Shown here one piece after another: positions 16,281-25,294 of a DNA stretch of 43,499 bases (position 1 is the first letter of the stretch; the number at the start of each line of letters is the position of its first letter). The stretch is from contig NZ_FNYS01000027.1 in the NCBI RefSeq assembly GCF_900109075.1, positions 1 through 43,499 on the forward strand, read 5' to 3'. This stretch comes from Myroides marinus (GTDB lineage: Bacteria; Bacteroidota; Bacteroidia; Flavobacteriales; Flavobacteriaceae). The translations under genes and the position numbers were made by a program. The notes below the pieces were generated by a model. That model made no database searches and was not told where the DNA came from. It saw nothing but the letters and a program-made list of their open reading frames with translations.

Positions 16281-17618
16281 ATGACTATGCTAAGAAACCT
16301 ACTATTATTAACCTTATTTACTTGTTCTACAGCTTCCTTTGCTCAACAAGTTGTTTTTAAAGATAAAATACTTGAACAGAGATTAATAGACTCTTATGAC
16401 CTCAACAAAGACGGTATTTTAGACGAAACTGAAGTATCAAAAATTACAATGGTTACAATAACCAATGATGATTTTGCAGAAGATCTAAACAAAATTCCCA
16501 ATATAGATAAACTTATCTTTATAAATATTAATATAGATAGTTTAGATGTATCTAATTACAAAAAACTTGAACAACTATATGTGTCTTTTACTTCTATAAA
16601 GCATATAGACGCCTCTAAACTAAATAAATTAGAAAAAGTAAATCTATCTAATAACAATATAGAAACACTAAATATTGAGGGTTCTAATAATATCATTCAT
16701 CTTGTAGTGGCATCTAATTACCTTAAAAAATTAGACCTTCGTAAACTAACTAGCCTAACAAACTTAAACGCGAACAACAATAACCTAGAGAAGGTATATA
16801 TTGACAACTGTACTAAACTACAAGAAGTGAGTCTTGGAGTCAATAGAATAAGCAACCCTATCAATTGGAGTAACTTTCCTGATTTACAAACATTGAATAT
16901 AACAGGTTTAAAAATAAAAGAGATAGACCTAAGCAAAAACCCTAAACTTGAAAAACTATATTGTGAAGATAATAACTTAAAGAATATCGACCTTAATAAT
17001 AATCCAAAGCTAGTAGATCTATACCTACAGAAAAATCAACTGTCTATTATCAATGTCTCTGTGCTAAAAAATCTCAAAGAACTGCGATTAGGCGGTAACC
17101 AAATAAGTTCTATTGATCTAAAGAACAATAAAGCTATAGCATTCCTAGAATTATCTAATAACAACTTGAAAGAAATAACACTATTTGACCATCCCAATCT
17201 AATGTCAATTGATTTAATGGGTAATAAAATCAGAGAGATTAAACTCGAGCATTTAGATAAACTGACAGATCTTTATCTTTCTAGAAATATGCTAAAAACC
17301 TTAGATGTTTCTAATCTTAAGCAATTAAAAAGTCTGCTTCTTTATGACAATCAACTACAAGAACTCATCTTAGACGACAATAATGAACTGAAGCACATAT
17401 ATCTATCTGGAAATCAACTAACCAAACTTGATTTTAGTAATCAAAAAGGAGATAAATCGGACTATGCAACTAGCCAAACCATTGATGTTACTAAGAATGA
17501 CAATTTAAAACAGATTAATATAGCAAATACTTTTAAGACTATCCTTACTATTGATGCTAATATCAAAAATAGAGTTCAAATTGTCCAAGATAAAGATGAT
17601 GAAATTCAATATCAATAA
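16281..17618 (+). CDS. Secreted leucine-rich-repeat protein with EF-hand loop
   Basis: A 445-residue exported protein. The signal peptide covers residues 1-21 (cleavage after SFA). Next comes a perfect 12-residue EF-hand/dockerin-type loop, D40LNKDGILDETE51, expected to bind calcium. From about residue 60 to 400 come some fifteen leucine-rich repeats of 20-22 residues, with a recurrent LxxLxLxxNxLxxI/L pattern. No sorting domain (T9SS) or anchor was seen at the C-terminus, which ends in an acidic stretch. It may bind a surface ligand. It lies 31 bases upstream of the TlpA-like gene and may be co-transcribed with it. Confidence 0.88.
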   Translation: MTMLRNLLLLTLFTCSTASFAQQVVFKDKILEQRLIDSYDLNKDGILDETEVSKITMVTITNDDFAEDLNKIPNIDKLIFININIDSLDVSNYKKLEQLYVSFTSIKHIDASKLNKLEKVNLSNNNIETLNIEGSNNIIHLVVASNYLKKLDLRKLTSLTNLNANNNNLEKVYIDNCTKLQEVSLGVNRISNPINWSNFPDLQTLNITGLKIKEIDLSKNPKLEKLYCEDNNLKNIDLNNNPKLVDLYLQKNQLSIINVSVLKNLKELRLGGNQISSIDLKNNKAIAFLELSNNNLKEITLFDHPNLMSIDLMGNKIREIKLEHLDKLTDLYLSRNMLKTLDVSNLKQLKSLLLYDNQLQELILDDNNELKHIYLSGNQLTKLDFSNQKGDKSDYATSQTIDVTKNDNLKQINIANTFKTILTIDANIKNRVQIVQDKDDEIQYQ

Positions 17619-17649
17619 TAAAACATTACTATTTAATTAGACCCTACCT

Positions 17650-18828
17650 ATGACTACTACCAAAAAATCTTTTACGATAACTTACTACCAGTTAAGAAAA
17701 GTAATAACTATACTACTGATGGTGCTGTCTAGTGTTTGTATAGCACAAACAAATAATGAACTCTCTATCACTTCATCAGAAATAGGAAAATCTAATGGAT
17801 ATAGAATCAAAGCGTATGATTCTATATCAAATAGCTTAAAGGTCATAGCTTCTGGTCCTTTTAATGGAAATCCACTAAAGATAGACAACCCTTTTAAGTC
17901 TGTTCAGCTAGCGGAGTTTACTCTGCTTATCAATGATACCATAGAGTATATGCAATTCCCTTTTATAGGAGAAGCGGGTAATCTAAATATCAATAAAGAA
18001 CAGCAACTTTATGATTCTAATCAGACGCCTATTAACGCTAAACTAGATGAGTTAAAACGGGATTTGCAAAAACGCTCATGGAGTATAAGAACTCTAGAAG
18101 ATGATTTTCAACATTACTTTATGCACCGTTTGCATTCTGAACAAGAATTGTGGACAGAACGCAACAACATAATTCAAAAAAGAAAGGAGTTTACGGACTA
18201 CTATACAGCCCTGATTAGAGAGCATTTACACACCCCTCTAGGTCCATTCTTATTAAAACAGTCCACAATGCTAAAGTTAGATTATGATTTCTCAGAAGAG
18301 GATATGCTAGAGGAATTTGAGGTAAATAAGGCTAATTATAAATTTCTAAAATCAGCGTATGGATGGCCTTGGCATTTAGATAATATATTCTACACAAGAT
18401 CCATTATCCCTGACTTTACAGTGAGACAAAATGGAGATATACCTTTTGATTTCTATCCGATTATATACAAAAATGAATTGACCTTACTTGAGTTTTGGGC
18501 GAGCTGGTGTGCCCCTTGTATACAAGCGAACAAAGACATTGCTATTCTATATAACCAATACAAAGATAAAGGCTTTGCACCTGTTAGTTTTAATGTAGAT
18601 CGAATGACGGATCAATCTTCACAAGAGCTTGCGAAAAGATTCAATATCACTTGGGCTAGTACATATCAAGATATGTCTGTTCCTGGTATTCTAAGTAGAG
18701 TCTTTACGGTGACAAGTGTACCTGTCAACTATTTAGTAAATAAACGAGGAATAATTGTAGCTAAAAATCTTAGAGGTGACGAGTTAAAAAACTTTGTCAC
18801 AAACTACTTCACTACACTACAACAATAA
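17650..18828 (+). CDS. TlpA-like thioredoxin, exported
   Basis: A 392-residue protein with an N-terminal signal peptide (to about residue 32, ending VCIAQ). Residues 35-125 resemble the DUF4369 domain often joined to thioredoxins in Bacteroidota. The C-terminal TlpA/AhpC-type thioredoxin domain (about 255-390) carries WCAPC at 286-290 and the cis-proline at 358 in TSVPVNYLV. It likely reduces or shuffles disulfides in the periplasm. It follows the LRR gene by 31 bases. Confidence 0.9.
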   Translation: MTTTKKSFTITYYQLRKVITILLMVLSSVCIAQTNNELSITSSEIGKSNGYRIKAYDSISNSLKVIASGPFNGNPLKIDNPFKSVQLAEFTLLINDTIEYMQFPFIGEAGNLNINKEQQLYDSNQTPINAKLDELKRDLQKRSWSIRTLEDDFQHYFMHRLHSEQELWTERNNIIQKRKEFTDYYTALIREHLHTPLGPFLLKQSTMLKLDYDFSEEDMLEEFEVNKANYKFLKSAYGWPWHLDNIFYTRSIIPDFTVRQNGDIPFDFYPIIYKNELTLLEFWASWCAPCIQANKDIAILYNQYKDKGFAPVSFNVDRMTDQSSQELAKRFNITWASTYQDMSVPGILSRVFTVTSVPVNYLVNKRGIIVAKNLRGDELKNFVTNYFTTLQQ

Positions 18829-18833
18829 CACAA

Positions 18834-18858
18834 AAGAGCTACCTCATCAGTAGCTCTT
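18834..18858. terminator. Bidirectional terminator (AGAGCTACCT family)
   Basis: AAGAGCTAC (18834-18842) pairs with GTAGCTCTT (18850-18858) around a 7-base loop. It ends the TlpA-like gene and can serve the minus strand. It closely resembles the hairpins at 12658 and 20837. Confidence 0.7.
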
Positions 18859-18886
18859 ATTTCATATTATTTTAGCATTAGCTTAT

Positions 18887-18940
18887 ACTCTCGTTTATTA
18901 CGTTTTAAAATACAGTATTGATAAAATCAATTAATAACAT
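18887..18940 (-). pseudogene. Relic of the 3' end of a paralogue of the acidic 237-residue gene
   Basis: The 20 bases AGCTTATACTCTCGTTTATT are found both here (near 18890-18909) and inside the 3' end of the gene at 20051. On the minus strand both code for NKREYKL just before a stop. Weaker similarity continues upstream (GATTTT-TCAAT blocks). It overlaps the 3' end of the 131-residue gene. This is a decayed duplicate, forming a direct repeat around the satD pair. Confidence 0.5.
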
Positions 18941-19322
18941 ATTGTTTTAATAAAACATAGTAAACTATAGATAGTCCTACAGATAAAAAGTTCCCTAATA
19001 AGAAATAATCGTTATAAGCACTTTCTCTTTTTCTTCCTTCTGCAGTTTTCTCATCATCGGCACGCTTTAGCCTTGTTCCTAACTTCAGTGCCCCAAACAA
19101 TGTAAGTACATGAGGAAACCCATATAACAAACTAAATGAGATGAATATCCGTTCACATCCTCCTTTAAAAACAGACATTTTATCTATCTTATTCCATTTT
19201 AAGGCAGCAAATATTTTCTTCCAATCACTGTGATTTTCTGTTTTATACTTTATAGAAATAACAGTAAAAAACAGAGCAACAAGAACTTCCAACAAAACGA
19301 TTATTAAAAACTTCCAAACCAT
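18927..19322 (-). CDS. Membrane protein paired with SatD-like protein
   Basis: A 131-residue protein with hydrophobic segments at about residues 3-23, 57-80 and 106-126. A conserved-looking middle part reads FPHVLTLFGALKLGTRL, followed by a charged loop. It begins directly after the SatD-like stop (no gap), so they form a pair. In other genomes satD genes often precede a membrane protein, but I do not recognise this one's family. Function unknown. Confidence 0.7.
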   Translation of the reverse strand: MVWKFLIIVLLEVLVALFFTVISIKYKTENHSDWKKIFAALKWNKIDKMSVFKGGCERIFISFSLLYGFPHVLTLFGALKLGTRLKRADDEKTAEGRKRESAYNDYFLLGNFLSVGLSIVYYVLLKQYVIN

Positions 19323-19952
19323 CTAAAATATAGTTAAATTTATCAGTATACTTTTAATTGCGTAATAAGACGTCATTTTTAATCCACGTTCACGCTTCCA
19401 AATTTGTGACCTTGTCTTAGCAACTAAATCAGCCACTATTTTATAATCTCGCTTTTTTATAAAAAGTGAAATAAGTTCTCCATCTCGTTTAATATTCCAA
19501 CCATCTATCAAATCTTGATATACGATAAAAGAATTACTTAGTAGGTTATTTAATTTCTCATTCTTTATATCAACTTCAAATCGATGACTATCATTTTTCA
19601 TATTCATTAACCTACTCCTAGCCTCAGTTAGTCCTTCACCAAGCATCTCATAGGCAATTTCTGAATTTATCTCTGTATCTATACCTCCATAATGTAACAC
19701 ATAACGCAATTTCATATTAATAGATTTAGAAATAATATATTCCTCTATTGATATAATAATCTCTACTGCTGTATTTGCATCCTTGATGACACCTTGAAAT
19801 TCATCTCCTAATGTAATGGTAAGAGGAGATAATAGACTTGATTTATATTTGTTATTAATATAATCTACACAAGATTTAAATTCTTTCATTAATATGACCT
19901 GATCTGTAGTTCTACTACCTATCACATCTGCCATTAAGATATAATGTTGCAT
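19323..19952 (-). CDS. SatD-family protein
   Basis: A 209-residue protein with the SatD-family start: hydrophobic strand MQHYILMADVIGSRT, then a helix with KEFKSCVDYIN and the motif PLTITLGDEFQGV. This family contains small, possibly nucleotide-binding or DNA-binding proteins, with a C-terminal helix-turn-helix-like tail (around AKTRSQIWKRERGL). SatD was named from an acid-tolerance/Ffh operon of streptococci; its function is unclear. An upstream region of repeated TGAAATAAA half-sites suggests that the pair is tightly regulated. Confidence 0.8.
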   Translation of the reverse strand: MQHYILMADVIGSRTTDQVILMKEFKSCVDYINNKYKSSLLSPLTITLGDEFQGVIKDANTAVEIIISIEEYIISKSINMKLRYVLHYGGIDTEINSEIAYEMLGEGLTEARSRLMNMKNDSHRFEVDIKNEKLNNLLSNSFIVYQDLIDGWNIKRDGELISLFIKKRDYKIVADLVAKTRSQIWKRERGLKMTSYYAIKSILINLTIF

Positions 19953-19973
19953 TGTCTTATTTATTTATTATGT

Positions 19974-20020
19974 CAAAAATAATGAAATAAACTAATTTAT
20001 TTCACTTTAAATGAAATAAA
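19974..20020 (-). promoter_or_regulatory. satD promoter with repeated operator half-sites
   Basis: On the minus strand a TATTTTTG -7 box lies at 19974-19981. Just upstream are three copies of TGAAATAAA: 19983-19991 (direct), 19996-20004 (inverted) and 20012-20020 (direct). They lie where the -33 region and activator or repressor sites would be. Confidence 0.55.
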
Positions 20021-20050
20021 CTAAATCATACTAATATAATCTTATTCTTC

Positions 20051-20764
20051 TTAAAGAACACTAGGTATCAGCTTATACTCTCGTTTATTGCTTTTAGGAT
20101 TGATATCAACAAAATCATATTGATCAAAATCACTAAGTACCTTTTTAAGGTGAAGTGTAGCCTCTTCTATACTCCATGACTTAGGAAAATAGAATCCATC
20201 AAACTTTGCATCTTGGATATGAGCCTTAAATTCGTGTATAAACTCATCAAATCCACCATAGGTTAAAGCGACTGTACCATCCCACTTGATGTCATATAAT
20301 CCATTGTCTAGCGCAGTAAATGTTATTCTGTGATTAGCAGACAAATCATGTCCTAATAGATAGATTCCAAAAGCAAAGTCACTCTCCATCATCTCATCTG
20401 ATAAAGGAAGAGGATTAAGTACAAATTCTTTATTCACTAAAGAACTAAAACTAAATGATTCATCTCCATCTGAGAGTAAAATACCTCCCTCATCTGACCA
20501 ATACGTAGAGGATAAGATACACTGATGGTAATTATCCCATACAATAGCAGATTGCCACTGAACCATACTTGTGTATTCATCATCATCATCATCCTGGTCA
20601 TCATCATCTAAATAATCTTCTCCTTCACTTTTATAATAGCCATTTGACTTTAAATGAAGGTCAAACCACAATTTTCCTGATTCGTCTAATCTCCCTGACC
20701 ATACGAACTCTTCAAGTCCATGAGGTTTTGGATAGGCACTATCTACAAATGTTATTGTTCTCAT
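20051..20764 (-). CDS. Acidic protein of unknown function
   Basis: A 237-residue soluble protein, rich in aromatic and acidic residues. Residues 52-63 are an Asp-run (YLDDDDQDDDDDE) coded by a GAT/GAC triplet repeat. No family was recognised. The N-terminal half has a strand-rich look (FVWSGRLDESGKLWFDLHL), which may be a beta-sandwich. It has a TAGATTTG box 23 bases before the ATG. A relic of its paralogue's 3' end lies 1.1 kb downstream. It was probably duplicated, one copy then being lost. Confidence 0.75.
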   Translation of the reverse strand: MRTITFVDSAYPKPHGLEEFVWSGRLDESGKLWFDLHLKSNGYYKSEGEDYLDDDDQDDDDDEYTSMVQWQSAIVWDNYHQCILSSTYWSDEGGILLSDGDESFSFSSLVNKEFVLNPLPLSDEMMESDFAFGIYLLGHDLSANHRITFTALDNGLYDIKWDGTVALTYGGFDEFIHEFKAHIQDAKFDGFYFPKSWSIEEATLHLKKVLSDFDQYDFVDINPKSNKREYKLIPSVL

Positions 20765-20787
20765 CGATATTTCTTTTTACTACAGCC

Positions 20788-20795
20788 CAAATCTA
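20788..20795 (-). promoter_or_regulatory. Promoter -7 box (TAGATTTG)
   Basis: An exact TAnnTTTG on the minus strand 23 bases before the ATG at 20764. Confidence 0.45.
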
Positions 20796-20836
20796 CTAAT
20801 AAGCCCCCAGTATTACAGCTTTTTTAAAACAAAAAA

Positions 20837-20859
20837 AGAGCTACCTCATCAATAGCTCT
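20837..20859 (-). terminator. Terminator of the vWA gene (AGAGCTACCT family)
   Basis: AGAGCTA (20837-20843) pairs with TAGCTCT (20853-20859), followed on the minus strand by a T-run. It lies 11 bases after the vWA gene stop. Confidence 0.7.
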
Positions 20860-20869
20860 CTATTTATAA

Positions 20870-23800
20870 TTATTTAAAAATTACAGTCTCTATAACCTCT
20901 TTACTCTTTCTTTCTTTCAGTACCACAGTCTTTTTGACTACTTCTTGCTTAGGAGTCCCGAAGTACTTATAGACTTCAATATATGCCTTAGCAGCTGATT
21001 TAGTCTTCATACCGCTCTCGGCGAAGTACTTTAATGAAATCTCATACTTCCCTTCCTTCGCTTTAGGTAGTACATACATTTCAGGCCCAAAACCTCTTGT
21101 TACGTCATGCGAAAGTCTTCCTCCTAATTTCGTGTTTTTATTTCCATAATAACACTCTTCATTAGAAGCCTCTTTTACATGCAAATCAATATCTGTACTA
21201 TCGATATTCCAATAGGTAAGCACTACTAAGTCACTGTTATAATTCGCATCATAGTAAGAAGCATAGTCTTTCTTAACCTGCGTTTCTAATTGTTGCATAA
21301 ACATCTTCTCCTTTACAGACCAACTACCTTTATTATTATTTTGTTTCTCTATAAACGCATTGGCAAACAATCCATTAATAGCCAAAATACTTCCATAGGT
21401 ATCTACTCTAAAACTCTTAGATGCACTGATATAATAGAATATTGCAGCAAGCTTAGAATTGTTTTGTTCTAAAGCTCTTGCCATATTAAAGTAAACTAAT
21501 CGATCATAAACACGAGTATCCAGTATCTTCTGACCTAGATAGTAAGTATCATATCCACTGTTCATGTTCATTGTACTTGTCAATAAATCTCTTAGTACAT
21601 TCACATCACTTCCATTGTTTTCGATAATCGAACTAAGAAGTTTAAGAGCATCTGCTTCAGACTGACTCTTAGCTCGTTTCGCGGCTAATAGTTGCAGTGC
21701 GTCAAACGTCATTTCTTCATTATTCAGCAAGTCTATTTCTTCTTTGGTTTGATTCTTCTTATCCCATACCTTAAAAACATCTGATGAAGGAGTAATCACA
21801 AAGTCTTTATCAGACATCTCCTTGATAAAGTTATCTAAGATATCGTCATTACTAGCTAATATTTCTTGTTTACGCAATAACACCAGCCATTTTTCAAAAG
21901 CTTTTTTAGCAGTCATTGGATCTGCTGAAAGAAACTCTTTTAGAAGCTCTGCAACAGTAAACTCTTTTACAAATTTCTCTGCTGTATCAAAGCTTTTTAC
22001 TTTATAATTATCATACTCTGCCTGAGTCTCTAACATCAAAAATGAAGTATAATTACTCACTACACTATAGTAAATAGAGTAATCCACAATAGCAGACTTT
22101 AACTGCTCTCCTATTAGATCTAATTGATTAAGTGCAATCTTACCATAGATACGAGAAGCTAGATCAGAACTCACTTTCACATCAGGATTAAACTCTATTA
22201 CTTTGGTCGCAGTTCCCGAAGACGCTTTAATATGAATAGGTTTATCAAGACTACCACGAGCAGCTAATTGGATGATCTGCCCATCGTATAACTGAGTCAC
22301 ACCACCTGATAATAAAATATCTTTAACTGTCTCTCCAAAAACGCTATCTACTTTCCATGTTTTATAACGAAGAGCCTTTGCACTCTCTATAAGTTGTGCC
22401 TCACTATTTGCCGTAAATGAACTAGCACCAGTAACTGTACTTAAGTAATCTAACAACTCTGTATTAGTACCCGAAAGTCCTGTCTTATAAGTATATATTT
22501 TATCACCTTTATGGATATAATTTACTAGCAAGTTTCTATTGCTCTCTCCCCAGTTTAAATCTCCGTCACTTAACAAGAAAATACTCTTATTACTCGATTG
22601 ATTCATCCATTGTGGATATGATGCTTCTTTTAAGGCTTTGCCTAAATCCGTAGCTCCTTCTAAAGCTAGTGTATTTAAATAATTTAAAGCCTGTTCTCTA
22701 TTCTTAGCATTATTGTTTACATACTGCTTTTGATACCAACTAGTACCTACATTAAAGCCTAAAATAGCAAAGCGCTCTATCACTGTTTCATTCTTAGCTA
22801 ATATCTCATTAACAAGGTTTACCCATACCCCAAATAACACAGGATTAGAACTCAGTGAAGTATCTAACATAAAGACAGCATCTTTAGAAATAGAAGGATC
22901 AACTTCACGAGGCAGACTAATACGCATACTTCCTGCTATATAATTATTTGCATCGCCTGCTTGTATTAGAGCTAGTGGATTAGCATTATTTAGTTTTACA
23001 TTGATTTCTTTAACCTTAGGATTAAAGTATGTTAAGTATTGTTTCTGATTGTTCTTCTCTACTATAGCATCTTTTACAGGATTGATAACATACTGAGGAG
23101 TATCAGCCACAGCCATATCTAGACGAAGCTTGTTCTTTACCTCAGGAAGGCTCAATACAAACTCTCTAAAGTCCACTCCCTCTACCATATCTACATCATA
23201 CCCTACTACGATATGGTGCAATTGATTGGCTTCTAACGGGAATACTCTACAACTAAACATATCTGCTCCACTCCACTCCATAAGCGCAGGGTCTACCTTG
23301 CGATTAATCGTACTAAAATACGCATCTGCAGCAGTTTCTTTCTCTGTTATTCTAGCTTGTTTAATAGACTTTTGATCTTCACGTTTTTGAATACCTACAC
23401 TAGATAGGTCAAAGTTATCTTTCGTATAATCGTGAAGTTTTGCTAACGGCGTAGCGTTTTTTCCCTTAGCATCTTTGTCAAACATAGTAGTTCCGCCAAA
23501 AGCGAAGTAATAAGGCGAAGCATCAACAGGCAACTTTAACTTAAAAGTCCCCTCAAGTCCACTTCTCTTGTCGTTATAAAAATAAGCATCAATAAGTACT
23601 CTAATGCGGTTACCATCCACCTGCATAGCAATCTGAGCATCTTCTAGAGGTAAGAACTCATTATCCCCAATCTCTAAACGCATAGAGTTGTCTTTAAGTG
23701 TAGATTTCTTCCAAGTCTCTGTTGAGCCTTCAGGTTTACTATTACTTGCTTGAATTTTTAGACCAGCTACATTCCCCTGTAATTCTCTATAACTAGATGA

Positions 23801-24175
23801 TCTATAAGCAACTGGAGCTTCTCCACCATAGTTTATCATCTTTGCAGTAGCATATCCAGTAACTACAACTTCATCCAGTTGTACATCATCAGCTTTAAGT
23901 ACTACATTATAGACATTCCTCGCACCAACACGTACTTCCTCTTCTTTCATCCCTATATAAGAAAAGACTAAAACCACTGGTTTACTATCATCTATAGTGA
24001 TTCTATACTTTCCATCTAAGTCCGTCTGTGTACCATTCAGGGTTCCTTTCTCCACAACAGTCACTCCTGGTAAAGGTATTCCCGATTCTGTCACTACCCC
24101 TGTGATAATGCGAGATGCAGCGAACATATTAAAGCTACACAGCAATAATAAAAACAAATAAACAATCTTTTTCAT
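20870..24175 (-). CDS. Large secreted vWA protein with CarboxypepD_reg-like and DUF2135 domains
   Basis: An 1101-residue exported protein. The signal peptide is residues 1-19. Residues 21-110 are a CarboxypepD_reg-like (peptidase regulatory) domain, with TGVVTESGIPLPGVTVVEKG, followed by LDEVVVTGYA, the motif normally found before the plug of SusC-type TonB receptors although no barrel follows here. A VIT-like segment comes at about 230-350. A von Willebrand A domain lies at about 435-615 with MIDAS-like DTSLS and LLSDGDLNWGES. The C-terminal part (about 1000-1070) resembles DUF2135, with STDIDLHV. It likely acts outside the inner membrane in protein-protein binding. It seems monocistronic. 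Confidence 0.88.
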   Translation of the reverse strand: MKKIVYLFLLLLCSFNMFAASRIITGVVTESGIPLPGVTVVEKGTLNGTQTDLDGKYRITIDDSKPVVLVFSYIGMKEEEVRVGARNVYNVVLKADDVQLDEVVVTGYATAKMINYGGEAPVAYRSSSYRELQGNVAGLKIQASNSKPEGSTETWKKSTLKDNSMRLEIGDNEFLPLEDAQIAMQVDGNRIRVLIDAYFYNDKRSGLEGTFKLKLPVDASPYYFAFGGTTMFDKDAKGKNATPLAKLHDYTKDNFDLSSVGIQKREDQKSIKQARITEKETAADAYFSTINRKVDPALMEWSGADMFSCRVFPLEANQLHHIVVGYDVDMVEGVDFREFVLSLPEVKNKLRLDMAVADTPQYVINPVKDAIVEKNNQKQYLTYFNPKVKEINVKLNNANPLALIQAGDANNYIAGSMRISLPREVDPSISKDAVFMLDTSLSSNPVLFGVWVNLVNEILAKNETVIERFAILGFNVGTSWYQKQYVNNNAKNREQALNYLNTLALEGATDLGKALKEASYPQWMNQSSNKSIFLLSDGDLNWGESNRNLLVNYIHKGDKIYTYKTGLSGTNTELLDYLSTVTGASSFTANSEAQLIESAKALRYKTWKVDSVFGETVKDILLSGGVTQLYDGQIIQLAARGSLDKPIHIKASSGTATKVIEFNPDVKVSSDLASRIYGKIALNQLDLIGEQLKSAIVDYSIYYSVVSNYTSFLMLETQAEYDNYKVKSFDTAEKFVKEFTVAELLKEFLSADPMTAKKAFEKWLVLLRKQEILASNDDILDNFIKEMSDKDFVITPSSDVFKVWDKKNQTKEEIDLLNNEEMTFDALQLLAAKRAKSQSEADALKLLSSIIENNGSDVNVLRDLLTSTMNMNSGYDTYYLGQKILDTRVYDRLVYFNMARALEQNNSKLAAIFYYISASKSFRVDTYGSILAINGLFANAFIEKQNNNKGSWSVKEKMFMQQLETQVKKDYASYYDANYNSDLVVLTYWNIDSTDIDLHVKEASNEECYYGNKNTKLGGRLSHDVTRGFGPEMYVLPKAKEGKYEISLKYFAESGMKTKSAAKAYIEVYKYFGTPKQEVVKKTVVLKERKSKEVIETVIFK

Positions 24176-24299
24176 AAGCGTTTGGTTTGTGCAATTATCT
24201 ATTAAAATTACACAATAAATAACAGATAAAGATGATATTTATTATGTATTTACTAATAAATCAATTAATTCCCCCATTTCACCAACGCTTTTTACATAA

Positions 24300-24378
24300 C
24301 TAAAGATAGTGCTCCTCTTTGCTATTCTTACTCATTTGTTCAATCACAAAGCTTTTGATAACTTCATTTTGTTCTAAC
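24300..24378 (-). other. Possible small open reading frame or gene relic after the HAD gene
   Basis: On the minus strand an open frame of about 26 codons starting MLEQNEVIKSFVIEQMSK ends at 24300. It is protein-like (helical, charged) but very short. The frame extends further upstream inside the HAD gene. It could be a small gene, a relic, or chance. Confidence 0.25.
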
Positions 24379-24409
24379 ATTGGTTCAATGCTGTTTTGAG
24401 GAAAAACAC

Positions 24410-25102
24410 CTATTTCAAGTAATCCAATACCCCTCTTATATTCTCTAGTTTTCGATACTTATCATAAGTTAACTCTTCCTCTACCACCTCATGTGCCCAA
24501 GTCACGTGAAAAGGAACGTGTAGCGCAGAACCTCCTAACTCAAGAACTGGGATAATATCTGACTTCACTGAATTACCTACCATTAAGAACTCTTCTGCAG
24601 AACAAGAAAGCTTCCCTAATAAACTATTGTAATCCTTAATCTGTTTATCGCTCATCACCTCTACATGATTAAAGAACGATGATAGATTAGAATTCTTTAG
24701 CTTGCGCTCCTGATCTAACAAGTCGCCTTTAGTAGCTAATACTAATATATAATCACCATTTAGCTTATTTAAGGTATCTTCTACTCCATCAAGTAACGTA
24801 ATAGGTTTATCGATCAGATTGTGTCCTAAATCAAGTATATGACGCATCAATACATCATTCATATTAGAACCTGTAATCTGTGCTCCAGTCTCTAATAAAC
24901 TCAACAAAAAGCTCTTTGCTCCAAAACCATATCTATCTAGGTTTCTCATCTCAGTTGCAAATAATGCTTTAGACACTTCCTTCTTAGGTAAGTAATCACT
25001 TAACAACTCACAAAAAGCGTGTTCTGTCTCTTGGTAATAAATCTCATTATTCCATAGGGTGTCATCCGCATCAAACGCTATTACTCGTATATCTTTACTC
25101 AT
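24410..25102 (-). CDS. HAD-family hydrolase
   Basis: A 230-residue haloacid-dehalogenase-type phosphatase. Motif I is FDADDTLW (10-17), with nucleophile Asp11 and acid Asp13. Motif II is the Thr in VLATKGD. Motif III/IV is the Lys/Asp pair in the C-terminal part (MSDKQIKD and VGNSVKSDI). A helical cap lies between residues 20 and 95. The substrate is not readable; candidates are phosphoglycolate- or nucleotide-like small phosphates. It is flanked by spacers and is probably transcribed alone. Confidence 0.9.
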   Translation of the reverse strand: MSKDIRVIAFDADDTLWNNEIYYQETEHAFCELLSDYLPKKEVSKALFATEMRNLDRYGFGAKSFLLSLLETGAQITGSNMNDVLMRHILDLGHNLIDKPITLLDGVEDTLNKLNGDYILVLATKGDLLDQERKLKNSNLSSFFNHVEVMSDKQIKDYNSLLGKLSCSAEEFLMVGNSVKSDIIPVLELGGSALHVPFHVTWAHEVVEEELTYDKYRKLENIRGVLDYLK

Positions 25103-25258
25103 ATTATTTCTTTATTAGAAAGTCAAATATAGAGGTAATGTTGAAATGGTAAAAAGACTTTTGTCTTCTACTATTACACATAATACCTTCCTTATTCCTT
25201 TTCCCTTTCATTCATCTTATAAAGCCCTCGCCCGCCCGCCTCCTGGCTCCATCGTTAA

Positions 25259-25277
25259 AAATGTCCACCGGACATTT
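25259..25277 (-). terminator. Terminator of the quinone oxidoreductase gene
   Basis: AAATGTCC and GGACATTT form an 8-bp stem with a 3-base loop, followed on the minus strand by TTTTTA. It lies 17 bases beyond the oxidoreductase stop. Confidence 0.6.
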
Positions 25278-25294
25278 TCTTTACACTCGGCCCT

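Noticed and set aside
20569..20799. Plus-strand frame rich in histidine
   Set aside because: It is the antisense of the Asp-run coded by GAT repeats in the acidic 237-residue gene; its promoter box lies inside it and there is no sign of coding.
20870..24175. TonB-dependent receptor
   Set aside because: Only the N-terminal CarboxypepD_reg-like part and the VVVTGY motif fit; there is no plug or beta-barrel, and vWA and DUF2135-like parts follow.
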